A stretch of 64,000 nucleotides of DNA from Proteles cristata cristata (Eukaryota; Chordata; Mammalia; Carnivora; Hyaenidae). A program made the position numbers and the translations under genes. The notes below the pieces were generated by a model. The model searched no databases. It saw nothing but the letters and a program-made list of their open reading frames with translations, and was not told where the DNA came from. Below, piece by piece: positions 35,001-45,978 of this stretch. Each line of letters opens with the position of its first letter. Position 1 is the stretch's first letter. Where the stretch lies: assembly GCA_017311185.1 (NCBI GenBank), contig JAESUZ010002552.1, positions 1,302,001 to 1,366,000 of the forward strand, given 5' to 3'.

Positions 35001-37714
35001 GATCTCTCCTCCTTCATCAGGCCAGCTGTCCCCGGCCAGGTCATGCCAGGCTTTATCTTCAGTTATCAGCCTGGCAGCCCAGAACAGAGGTGGGGCAGCT
35101 CCCGAGAAAGGCGCCTGTTGCCTGCGGTGTCTTCCGACATGGGATGGTGCTCACTCTTACTGGGGACCGGTGGGCCACCTGCGTGTTCCGAGGGGATACA
35201 ACCATTTACCGTCACCCCAGTTCCAGAGTTTTGGAACTTTTCCCAGCCCGAGCCCTAGCACAACACACACTTGGCTTAGCCAAGCATCTCTGGAGCTCTG
35301 TGATTCTTATTCTCAAACGCTGGATCTGTTCCTCAGCTGGGTCCACTGTGGTGGAGGTGGGGCCTCTCTGTCACTCCTCCAAGGGCCTCTGGCTCTCACA
35401 TTGAGCCTCTTGCTGTTGGTGACCCCCAGCTTCTCATTATCGCTAAGCACCAACATCACCAGATAATAACCAGCCAAGTCCACCGCTTCTCTGACACTGT
35501 TTCCTGCCCGTCTCCAGTGGCAGTTGGAGACTGCCTGATAGAGCACTCACTACACCTCATAGAGCATCCCCTCCACCAGGGCGTTCTCCTGGGTTACCAC
35601 CGGGCTCTGCCACCTACCTTCCACTCCTTGCTGCCAGGCCCAAATACCCAGATTGCATGTTGCCACCTATCTTTCTCAGACCGTTCCCGGTGTCCCTGGC
35701 GTTAGTTTGAGGCCTCCTGAAAAGATGACAAGATTTGACGGACGAGAGCTTCACTCTGGGTGGGGGACCAGGGAAGGGGACAGAGGCGGGTCTGGCCCTG
35801 AGGAAGGGGCAGGGAAGAAGGCGGGGCACGTGGGATGAATCTCAGGCTGCCACTCTGTGAAAGCTGCCGCTGGGCCGGTGGGGAACCCTCCCGTCAGACG
35901 GAGTCGGAGAAGTCCTGCCAGCACAGGGCCTGGCCTGGCTGCTCAGTGACGGGAACAGCAGGTGAAATGTGCTCACCACAAATGCCATGGGTGGATCCGG
36001 CAGGTGACAGCTGTCCCCCACCAGAGTTCCCCAAGGCCGCTACAGCTTCCGGCAAAACAGAGTATGGGACATCCCGGCACAAATGAATGACCTTGGGAGG
36101 ACCTTGGGATAGACCGGGTGGTCGAGTTTCCCAGGGGCCACCTCCCCATGTGACAGCTACCAGTTGTCCGAACTCATCCTGGGAGGCGTGTGCCTCCGAG
36201 GAAGGGCTGGTGCCCGCGGCCAGGCCATGCCAGCCTACGAGGTGTGGGCGCCCAGACCTGGCGCCACAGCTCTCCCTGCCCCAAGCAGGGGTCAGGTCAC
36301 TGTTCTTTCCATCTTTGAGAAAGTTCTAGTAAAGCTGAAAGCAAAGCATCCAGGGTTCCCAGGGCACCTCTCCCCACCCCCCCACTGGAACCCACGGAAT
36401 GAACTGGAGAGCTCCCCTCCACCCCCCTAGGCGAGATGGCTTTGAACTACCTCTTGCCATCACCCCCATCCCCCAGGCCTCAGGGGGGATCAGAGCCAAG
36501 GCTGCCCCGGCACTCGGTTGGGAAGGGCCCACACAGACATTTTGTGGGCACTGCTGGTCTCTCAGCAGACAGCCTCGGGGCGGACGCACCTGGCCCCCCA
36601 CCTGCCTGAAGCACCGGTCCCTGGTGATGAAGCACCATCCTTCGTAATGATGGGAAAGACAAGGGGCAGGGCGGTTCACCCCGTCGCACGGCTGGCTGCC
36701 GTGTGGACCGAGGACACAATCGACGTGTCCACACCTGCCTCCGCAGGAAGGTCCTCACAGCATCCCGGGGTGATGGTCACCCCTTTCCATCTGCAGGAGT
36801 CTCCACTTGTAGAGTCCTGGCCCCAGGGACCCTCGGGGACGAGGAGAGCCTGCCGTGCCTCCAGGAGACCGCTTCCTCCCAGCGGCTGCTACTCCCACAC
36901 TGCCCTGCTCGCCTTGAGCCCACCTTCCCGGCCCTCCGCTCAGGGCGTGGGAGCCGCACCTCCCGTCTCTGCAGCCTCGACCCCCTTCTTTCTGCCTCTG
37001 GCCTCCTGTGCCCTCCACCTGCCCCCCGCACCTCCAGGCAGGCGCTGGGAACACTAGGGGCTGCAGAAGGAAAGGCGCTAGGGTGTGAGTTTCACTTCTG
37101 GGAAATCAGGAGCTAATTGCTCTAATCTTAGCCCTGCCACGTGTCCCTGACGATGGTCACTGACGGGCACGGGGATGGGCACTGCTGGAAGCCAGATGAA
37201 ATCAGGACACCGTGCAAGCAGCCCAGACAAGGGGCAGAGAACGGGCACCAGCGTAGGTCACAGGGGGTCTGCCTCCCATGGTGTGGAGCCCTCCTCCTCG
37301 GCCCCAGGCTCCTGCCCTCCTGCCCTCCTGCCCCGGAGAGCCACCCCTTCCTCCACCCCTGCTGCATTGACGGGCCCATCTGTCTATCTGTTTGAACACT
37401 GGCCCTGAGCTCAGGAGGAGGAGCTGGTGAGGAGAGCTCCAGGGCTAAGAGCTGGCACTGGCCTCAGAGGTCACTGAGAGACCCTTTCATCTTGCTGAAG
37501 GGGAAACCGAGGCCAGGTGGGAGAGAGAGGGAGGGGCTTGGCCCAGTCGTGGCAGGAGTCATCAGTAGAGCAGCAGCCCCCGCCCTCAGGTGCCTCTTGT
37601 TCTAATCACCCCCAAATCCAAGGAGGAATCCGAAGTAACGCAGCGGCCCCCGCAGAGCTCAGATACAAGCAGAGCCCGACGGTCCCGTGATCATGCTAAT
37701 TCAGGTCAAATATT

Positions 37715-37830
37715 CTTCCCCCGTTTTACAAATGAAAAACTAGGCTCTGTTGGGTCGACTAATCTGGCCAGCCATGGCAAGAAGCCCAGCTGAAGTTCAA
37801 AGCCAGGTCTTCTGACTCCAGGTTTCATCT
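37715..37830 (-). repeat. MIR SINE
   Basis: 'ccgttttacaaatgaaaaac' and 'caaagccaggtcttctgact' fit antisense MIR. Confidence 0.5.
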
Positions 37831-38270
37831 GATGCCCCCACAGCTCTGCCAGCCCCTCCCCTTGTAACCTCAGGCACATTGCTTCCCCTCTGGGGCCTCA
37901 GTCTCCGCCCTCTGCAAAGTGAGAGGGTCGGCCAAAATCCTCCCGGAACCAAGCACGGGGGTGGGGGGGGTGGGGGGTGGGTCGGGACCCACTCTGCCTC
38001 CGCTCGCCCCAGAGCACACACATGCTTTGTGACCAATTTTGTAAACACCTTTGCCAACCCCTGTTCTCTCTCTTGCCACACTGATAGATTGCTTTTCCGG
38101 TTCTCTCTCCCTCCCTCCATACCCCACAACTTTCCATGGCTCCCTCTTCTCCTCCATCCACCCACCTCACTCCTACACCTCCCTGTCTCATCCCGACGCC
38201 TGGCCCTGAGGTTGTCTGTCCCTGTCCTCACCCACCTTGCCCCCTCCTGCCACCTCTGCCTCATTTCTAG

Positions 38271-38393
38271 GGTTCTGGCCTAAAGGGCACTGATGCCCAC
38301 TATGCCCTGGAGCTGGTGCCAGGGCCACAGACCACCGTGCCAGGGCCTGGAGAGGTTGTGGAGTATGCCACCATCCAGTTGAGCCCCCGCTAG
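38271..38393 (+). CDS. NECTIN1: NECTIN1 beta-type terminal coding exon with ITIM-like motif
   Basis: After a strong pyrimidine tract (ctgcctcatttctag) the exon reads in phase 0 for 40 codons to TAG at 38391-38393. It begins GSGLKGTDAHYALELV and ends with VVEYATIQLSPR. VEYATI matches the ITIM consensus [V/I/L/S]-x-Y-x-x-[I/L/V], a motif that recruits SHP phosphatases in inhibitory receptors and is known in the related poliovirus receptor CD155. There is no PDZ-ligand EWYV, so this isoform should not bind afadin in the manner of alpha. Joined to the three exons before it, the predicted alternative end is about 154 residues, or about 115 if the 30374 exon is skipped. The remembered human beta isoform total (458 residues) fits neither exactly, so exon usage or species differences need checking. 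Confidence 0.78.
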   Translation, partial: GSGLKGTDAHYALELVPGPQTTVPGPGEVVEYATIQLSPR

Positions 38394-38589
38394 CACGTGA
38401 CCCCTAGCCACCCAGCCCTGCCTCTGGACAACAGGTACATTCCACCCCACCCCACCCCTGCTCTGTCGGCCCCTCCTCACTCTTCCCAGCGATACAAATG
38501 CATGGAGGGCTGGAGAGGAGCCGTGACGAGAAGGGTAGGGGAGGTGGGCCGGGCAGGCGCAGAAGGCAGCTGCACCAGGAGCTGGGAAT

Positions 38590-38700
38590 CTGGAACGTAG
38601 TCTCATTTCTGCCATGAGTTTCCTGTGTTACCTCGTGCATATAATTTCCCCTCTTGGAGACTCAGTTTCGCCATCTTGGAAACAAGGAGGTTGGAACCAA
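38590..38700 (+). repeat. MIR-like SINE fragment
   Basis: 'gtttcctgtgttacctcgtg' and 'ggagactcagtttcgccatc' parallel the MIR core and 3' part. Confidence 0.45.
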
Positions 38701-39206
38701 GAATCTTTAGGACTCCTGGCTACACCAACGGTCCCCGATTACCCGTCGGTGGCTCCAAAAGGCATACATTTCTCCCAGCAGCCGCCTCACTGCTGACATC
38801 ATGAGTGGCCTCTTAGATTTCTCTAGGCACCCTGATGCTCCACTTTATTTTCTAATCACAGGGCCCTCAAGGTCAAAGCTGCATGCATGCTCACATCTCC
38901 TCTTGACCTCTCTTGGCTCAGTTGAGCATCCTGACTCAACCAACCTTTACTGAACATCTGCTCTGTGCCAGGCACTGTGCTGAGGGCTCAGGGTTCGGAG
39001 AGGAACAAGGCAAGGTCCTGCCCCGGGGGGGATGGGGGGCGTGCTCCTGGCAGAGCGGAGGGTCCTAAGCCCCTGGGCTGAAAGGGGAACTTCTGAGTTC
39101 TGCAGGGGCTGGTGAGCTGGGCTCACTCTGCAGCCTGGATCCTGGAGTTACATGGAGGTCACAGAGCAGAGAATCGGGGAGACAATAAGGAAGGTCATTG
39201 GGAGAT

Positions 39207-39233
39207 GGGGGTGCCTGGGTGGCTCAGTCGGTT
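39207..39233 (+). mobile_element. CanSINE 5' tip fragment flanked by direct repeats
   Basis: Only about 27 bases of SINE head (GGGGGTGCCTGGGTGGCTCA followed by GTCGGTT), with no body and no A-tail. It lies between 16-base near-identical repeats 'aaggaaggtcattggg' (39187-39202) and 'aaggaaggtcatcggg' (39234-39249). Confidence 0.85.
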
Positions 39234-41299
39234 AAGGAAGGTCATCGGGGGTTCACCAAACACATAAGCCTCCCTGAGAGGTTAAAGGAAGCTGAGGGCC
39301 CCTCAACGCGGGGAGCTGGAATCCCAGGACTGGAGATTCGGGCCCAAGGGTTCACTGCTCAGCAGCAGGTGAGGAAACCTGAGCTCAGGGACCCGTGCGA
39401 GGGGCTGGTGTGGGGATGCGCAGGGTGGGGGAGGACAGAGAAGGTCGGGATTGGCCGGGAGAGGCTTGGCAGTGCTGAGCGTGAGACAAGTCCCACCAGG
39501 CCGCTGAGGGCTGACATCGGAGGGGGAGGGCCCGGGGGGGACTCGCTGGTGGCCCCTGTGGCACATTTCCTCCACTGTGCCTCGGGGGCCCGGAAGGGCC
39601 AGGGCTCTGCTCCCGAGCCAACCCCGCTGTCCTCCACCCGCTGCATCTCAGGACCCCCATGTCCTCCTACAGCACATCAGCCAGCCCCAAGCCACCGCAA
39701 CGGACAGAGCTGCGCCTGGCCCCAAACCCCGCACGAGAATGGGAAGAGCAGAGACCCAAAGGGATCCAGAGTCCTCCCGAAGGCCCCTGCGCAGCCGCCC
39801 CTGGAGAACCCGCCATTGGAATCGGCTGTCTCCCTCCTCCTACTTGTCTACCTCCCCCTCCCCCGCCCCCCTGCTGAGGAAGGGGTGCTGCAGAGCCTTC
39901 CCATGAGGGCTGGGCCCCGGGAGGCCCACAGCGGGGAGGGCTTGCCACTCTCATAGTGAGAGAGACCGGCTTGGGTGGGGAGGGGGGAGGAAAAAAAAAG
40001 ATGCTTTAATCCCATAAATCCTAATGTGGAAGCCATCCCGGCCTCTCTGAAGCACAGGGAATTGGGGCGGGTACAATCCTGGGCGCTCCTGGCAGAAACC
40101 CAAGAAGGGAGGGGTTCTGCCACTCCCCTCATCAGCTCTCACTTGCCCCCCCAAGCATTCGCACTGCTGGCAGACCTAAGGGGTGCCGTCTGGATCCCGA
40201 TGTAGGAGGGGACCTTGTTTGGGTCTGAAAGGTGCTGGGTCAGGTTCTGGGAAACAGAAGGCACAGGGCAGGGCCGGGCTCTGAGCTGCGGGTCTGGGGA
40301 GAAGGAGGAGGCTGCTCAGCGGGGAGTTAGCTGGCTCCCAACCCCCTGCCCCCCGCCCCCCTGCGCCCGGCCCCTTCCCACCACGTGTTCTCACTTGTCA
40401 GCTTGCGGCCCCGAAGGAGGAACTAGGATGTCAGACAGGAACAGGTGCACAGCCACTCGGGCAGACCCTCCCCCTCACGGCGGGCCATGAACCCCAGAAA
40501 CCCAGGACTGAGCATCCCACCTCCCCCTCACCCCATCCCTCGGACCATGCGATGCCCTCCACGAGGCCTTGGCCAGAAACTTATTGGAACCTCTGGGTCA
40601 TCAGACCAACCAGCAGCCAGTGGCAGAAGTACCCGGAGAGAGGCGCCTCCCCTGGGAGGAGGGGCCACGGCGGGTGAGGGACAGTGGGCTTCACCGCATA
40701 AGCTTCACCCCAGAACCCACACTCTGGGGCAAAAGAAGCCAAATCCCGGGCCGCAGCCCCCTCCTAGACCTCCCCTTTGCACCCTGCCCCCCACCCTCCC
40801 GCCTCAGCCCTCAGGCAAACTCAGCTTCTTTTCCCTTTCTCTGGCCCCCGGCCTGGCCACTCCCTGTCTGCCCCCCAGCATCTCTGGTTTCGGTTCCCTC
40901 CAGTGTCTCTTCCCCATCAGCCTTTCACTGTCCCATTCACACATCTGTTCCTCTCTCCTGGCTCCTCACCGACCCCCTCCCCCAACCCTCCCTTCTCTCT
41001 CCCACTCCGGCTTCTCCTGCCCTTTCATCTCCCCCTTCCTGGAGCTCACCCCCCTGAAGCTGCCGGTTCCATAGGCCAGGACTTCAAAAGGAGATCAAAG
41101 CTGGGTTCCCCCATCAAAGACTAGGCTCTGCCAGGAGCACCCCCCCCTTACACTATAACTCTCCCTGACAGGCCAGAGTCCCACATCCCAGCACCCCAGG
41201 AAGCACATTCTCAGTCAGCGTCCCATGCTGGAAAGGCTCCTGTGTTTGCTGGAAAGTTCCCAGCACTTGGGATTCAAAAAACTAGCAGAAACCCAATAC

Positions 41300-41490
41300 G
41301 GCGAGCCCCTTACTGGCTGTGTGACCTTGGGCAGGTCACTGAACCTCTCTGATACACAGCTACATTATGTCTAAATGGGCCATCACTCACCTTATAGGAC
41401 TACCGAGTGGACTAAAGGAGGGAATGCAAGTAAAATATCTAGTAGTAGGTAGTATAGTAGGTGCTCAATAAGTGGTTGCGTTGACTATTA
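41300..41490 (+). repeat. MIR SINE
   Basis: 'ggctgtgtgaccttgggcag', 'gtcactgaacctctctgata' and 'ggtgctcaataagtgg' follow the full MIR order. Confidence 0.6.
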
Positions 41491-42504
41491 CTGCTACTAC
41501 AAAATCGTCCAGAGACGAGAGTATGTAGAAATGAGAGCAGAGGTGTCCAGGGAGTGAGGCCTGCTGCTACCTCAAAAGACAGGGCTCCAAACATCTCAGT
41601 TTGCACCTGAATCCTGCTCACCGGCCGCCCGGAGCCTCAAGAGCACATGGTTTTGGAAGCCACCGCCATCAACCCGGCCAGACGCTCGGCTCTGTCTCCA
41701 GCCAGGGCCCTCCTGCCCAGGCAGCCCCTTCTCCCCAGCCTCTGGCCCGGGTCCTCACTGTCAGCCTGCACCCGGCCCCATAGCCCTCAAGGGGACGATG
41801 GCGTCTGGATGGGGTGGGAGGTGGTGCCAAGAGGCCAAGGCTGCATTTATGAAACTTTTCTTGGCTCTGAACATCAGGAGGACGTGACTTGAGTAAGTCC
41901 CTAAACCTCCTGAAGCTTGTTTGCTCATTTGTCAAATAAGGGGTGAGCAGCTTCAAATCCCCCTTTGGCTGCAGACTGTGCATACATTATAATTTTAAAG
42001 AACCAAGGAGGTAGAACTCGAGGCTTTCTGAGCCCCCAGGACCAGGAGACTTGAAGCCGATCTTCAGTCCTCACTGCTACCCTCAGCCGGCAGCCATGGC
42101 CACTCATCTCCGCCAGAGCCTCCGCTGGTCCCATTTCACCAGGAAGTAACTGAGGCTCGGGGGGATGAAGGGGCCTGCCCTCCCTTCCCTGCACCATCCA
42201 GTGGGGCTTATTCTCCCCAGGTTGCAAATGGGCATATGGGAGCTCAGAGCCTCAGAACACAGGCCAGTCTCTGTGCTGCCGGCCGCCTCACACACTCTTC
42301 CACTTCCTCCCCACTGCCCTGCACTGGCTCCAACCTAGATGTCTGCCGCCAATTGTCCCCCCACTCCCAGGGCTCCCCAAGGCAGCACCACACCCTCCAG
42401 ATCACCTGCCCCCCTCCCCCCCAACACACACACAGAGGAAAGCAACCTCCTCCTTCCCAGCTTCCGGGCTCAGCATGCCCTCCACCGACCCCCATGCACA
42501 CTTT

Positions 42505-42524
42505 CTGAGCCACCCAGGCGCCCC
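42505..42524 (-). mobile_element. 20-base CanSINE head remnant
   Basis: 'ctgagccacccaggcgcccc' is an exact antisense match to the CanSINE 5' end, with no SINE sequence on either side. It may be a truncated remnant or chance conservation of a short GC-rich word. Confidence 0.5.
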
Positions 42525-45324
42525 CTCCCAGACCTCTGATTCGAGTCTTCCCTTCCCTTCCCGAGGACAGCCTTTGCTCCCGGGACACCTCATCACCTTG
42601 GTTATTCTTCCTTCTCTCTAGACCCGGAAGAGTAGGAGACCCAGGTTCACTCCTGGAAGGGTCTTGGGAGCCAAATGGCCTGAGTCTTATGCTCAACATC
42701 ACCGGAGGCCAGGAGCCGCGCAGGCCAGACAGGGCAAGCAGGCCAGGGGCAGAGAGGGCGCGAAAGCCTTCCCCAGAGCCGGCCAGGCGTTAGGCAGAAG
42801 CACTCTGGCGTCAGCGGTCTTGGCTACCCTGGCCCTCGGGGCCAGACCCTTCGAAATGGGGTTGGTGGGATGGAGCTCCCCCTGCTGGACAGCCCAGGAA
42901 ATGTGCCCCAGTCTCACCCAGGTGAGCTGCCCCCAGGGAAGTGGCTGTAGGATATGGGTATCGGGTACCTGGGGTCCTGGAGACATACCAGCCAGGCCAG
43001 GCTCAGGGACATGGGAGGAGCTGACGGAGGGAAACGAGATAGACTGTGAGGTGCCATGCGGTAGCCATCATTCTACCGGTTCCCTCCCTCTGCCTCTCCC
43101 CACTTCCCCTAGAACTCCAGGATCAGACGTGCGGGGCCCCTGGCCCTCCAGAGCCACCTTTACATCTGGAAAGACCACCTCCTGTTGCTGGCTGTCCACC
43201 TGTCCCACCTGTGCCCACTTCTTCCGACCTCTTCACTGGCCTCCCTGGGCTCGGTACCTGCCTCGAATGGCATCCATAGAGAGGACACTGTCCCCTCTCC
43301 ATACCCACCCTAGCCCACAGCTGCTGCTTTAGGCCAGCCCAGGACAGAAGCCTCACCTTGCATCCCAGTCTCCTCCACCCAGACCCACAGAGCCCTGAGA
43401 TTCCACCTCCCTTCAGTCCCACACATGAGGGGGCAGAGGTGAAGTTGAGAGTGAACAATTGTAACCACCCCCCTCCCAGACCATGGACGTGCACGGATCT
43501 GGCTAAGAGTGAGCGGGTGTGTCTGAGTGTGAGCAGGTATGCATGGTTTCCCATCCCCATGCACTCTCCATCCTGTCACTGAAGTTTCCAGAGCTCCAGC
43601 CCTGACTCCCCTTCAGCCTCCCAAGCTCAGCAGCACCCAGGCCTCTAGGCCCAAGACCACTGCCCCATGACGAAGCTCTCTCAGGTTTCCAGAACCCCTC
43701 AAACTACCTCCAAACTCAAATACCAAGCTCCTGCTTCCACTCCTCACCATCTCAGGCCTCATAGGCAGATCCCCTCAAACTCAGACCGGATCATAGCTTC
43801 CGCTCGCCGCTCAGAGCCTGAGTCACCTCTGTCTGGTCAGGTGCCCTTGCCCACCATCAGGAACAGAGAGGTCCAAGAGGCCTGGGGGTTCCCAGACCAT
43901 GAGGTCTTCCAGCAGGAAGCTTGCACAGCTTCTAGGCCAGTCCTGTGCCAACCAGGTTCTCCTTAGACTAAGGAGGAGACAACCAGGAAGCCACAGGAAG
44001 TCCCTGCCTTCCAGACTCTGGGGCCTGCCCAGAGCGAGCTCATGCGCCATCGATGGAGAGGGCCCTGCAGACATCAGGGCGGGGGCCCCCAAAGGCTGCC
44101 ATCTGCCCTCACTACTCACAACTGCCCACAGGTAGGCCCTGGGAGAGCAGGGGGAGGAAGGAACCAGCACGGTCTGGCAGCCACAGTCGCCAGAGCACTG
44201 GACCAAGAGGCAGCCATCTCCGATCTCCAAGTCTGCCTTTTCCTCGATCCTGGGCCAGCAAGGGCCAGAGGATGCCAGATCAGACAGGCTCCTGTGAACA
44301 ATGATGGGGGACAGGAATGGGTCACCCCCAGGGCAGTTTAGGAAAGCCTCCACCTTCTAGATAGGAGAAACTCCTCCTCCCCCAGATTCCCCATCTCATC
44401 CCCACCCCATGGGCTGAAGAGGTTTCAAGCGGCCTTTGTCTTCCCCACCAATTCTTCCCATCTCAAGAGCCCATCTGCCACCCAAGATCTATTATAGGGA
44501 TCACTAGAAGCTGAGGCCAACCCTGACGGAGGCTCAGGGGGCTCTGGAGGAGAAAGGCCCAGCAGAAGGTCAGGGCAGCCAAGTGAGTATGTAGGTAAAA
44601 GGGCCTAAGAAGGAGCTGGGACCGATATCATCTTCCTGGCCGTTGACAAGAAAAGCAGTTGAGGCCGTCATCCACATTTCCAGCCAGCTTCCCCTGGCCT
44701 TTCCCCCACCAACCGGAACCCAGTCCTCATGCCCAAACCATAATCCAGCGACAAGAGGTGTGCAGAAGGGCCACAAACAGTCGTGTTCAGAGAAGCTCAT
44801 AACCCTGGGAACACACGGCCGCAGCCCAGGTCCCGCTAACCTCAGTGCTATTGCTTATTTCAGGGCAGGGTGGGTCACTGTATTGTAATCCCTCCATCCT
44901 GATTTTAACAAGATATTGTCCAAACATGTACGGGACAGAGAGGTACAGGCTGCGTGGTGCAGCGAGGTGGGCTCCAAGGTTTGTACCGGGGTGCCCTGAG
45001 GAGCGCAGTGTCATTTCACAGAACTCTCTCGCTGGCCTAGTGCCAACTTCCTCGTGGTTTCTTTGAATGCAGAAATTGTGCTCATCGAACGACAGAGCTA
45101 AAAGGAATTAGAAATTATTCTGTAGTGAAACTGGTAATCCAAAAGGCCTGTGAAAGACACAGGGGTAAAACAAAACCCCCGAATTTAATTTAACAGAGAT
45201 GAATGTGTGGTCCTTGATCGAGGTTCAAACCTCAGTCACACACATTTGGGATTAGCAATTCCCAGATTGGTTGCAGTTCGTGTACACTATCGCATTGACA
45301 GTATGTTTTAAAATGAGGTTAACT

Positions 45325-45547
45325 GGGGGCACCTGGGTGGCTCAGTCCATTAAGTATCTGGCTCTTGGTTTCGGCTTAGGTCATTGATCTCACAGTTCGT
45401 GGGTTTGAGCCCCACGCTGGGCTCCGTGCTGACAACTAGCTCAGATTCTGTACCTCCCTCTCTCTCTGACCCTCCCCTGCTCATGCTGTCTTTCTCTCTC
45501 TCAGAAATAAATAAAACACTAAAAAAATTAAAACAAACAAACAAACA
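45325..45547 (+). mobile_element. CanSINE
   Basis: Head GGGGGCACCTGGGTGGCTCA, typical body with an internal deletion after 'gtgctgacaactagctcag', tail AAATAAATAAAACACT followed by an AAAC-type repeat. Confidence 0.93.
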
Positions 45548-45949
45548 CAGGCAAAGCCAGAGCAGGGACTTCTGGGCCAATCCTAGCCCCCTTCTGGCCA
45601 AGTGCAGGCTCTCAGCGGGCTGGCTGGAATTAACACCCACTGTAGCGACAGACATGTATGGAGCCACTATTGTGCCCAAAACAAAAGAAACCAAAGAGAA
45701 CCGTCCATTCGATTTCTAATTCAAAGAGCTTACTGTATAATTGGAGGAAGGAGACAGAATGTATGAGGGAACCAAAGAAATAGTAATTCTGTTTCCATAA
45801 ACCCCACGTGAAAATCAGCCAGCTTTCTTGTGCCTCAGTAGAAAAATAGTAATTTAAGATTGGCACGCAGCTGCAGAGGTGTGGACACAGACACTCCACG
45901 TTCTGGGAACACAGAGGAAGAAGAGTGGTGTTATTAAAAATAATAGCAG

Positions 45950-45978
45950 CTGTAACTATAGTGTGTTAATAGTTACAG
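45950..45978. repeat. Perfect 10-base inverted repeat
   Basis: CTGTAACTAT (45950-45959) and ATAGTTACAG (45969-45978) separated by nine bases, in AT-rich non-repetitive sequence. It could be a protein-binding palindrome or chance. Confidence 0.9.

Larger units (their letters stand above)
30491..38270 (+). other. NECTIN1: Last intron of the beta-type transcript
   Basis: 7.8 kb. Contents: a G-rich tract near the donor (30618-30637), an antisense MIR (about 31405-31620), a CA-rich stretch near 32430-32460, an AT-rich AP-1/homeodomain island (32890-33015), an antisense retroviral pol relic (about 34380-35000) within several kb of sequence with possible ERV origin, and a 22-base tandem duplication (34066-34109). 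No CanSINE is present. The large overlapping frames between 36,000 and 37,100 are GC-rich, shared between strands, and show no domain. Confidence 0.65.
38394..45324 (+). other. Beta-type 3' UTR start, then GC-rich sequence without recognised genes
   Basis: The 3' UTR of the beta-type transcript must start at 38394 but its end is not evident. By eye I find no AATAAA or ATTAAA from here to the SINE at 45.3 kb. The region holds MIR copies (38590, 41300), a SINE-tip fragment flanked by direct repeats (39207-39233) and a second 20-base SINE tip (42505-42524). Many overlapping GC-rich frames at 39.2-41.1 and 42.6-44.4 kb show no domain and are on both strands. Confidence 0.6.

Noticed and set aside
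36087..37116. Overlapping 80-180-codon frames on both strands at 36.0-37.1 kb
   Set aside because: High GC content makes stop codons rare. Frames on opposite strands overlap, no domain is visible and no splice sites fit.
39198..41124. Long + strand frames (252 and 209 codons) after the beta stop
   Set aside because: GC-rich low-complexity Pro/Ser-rich translations; the first even starts inside the SINE-tip fragment. No homology recognised.
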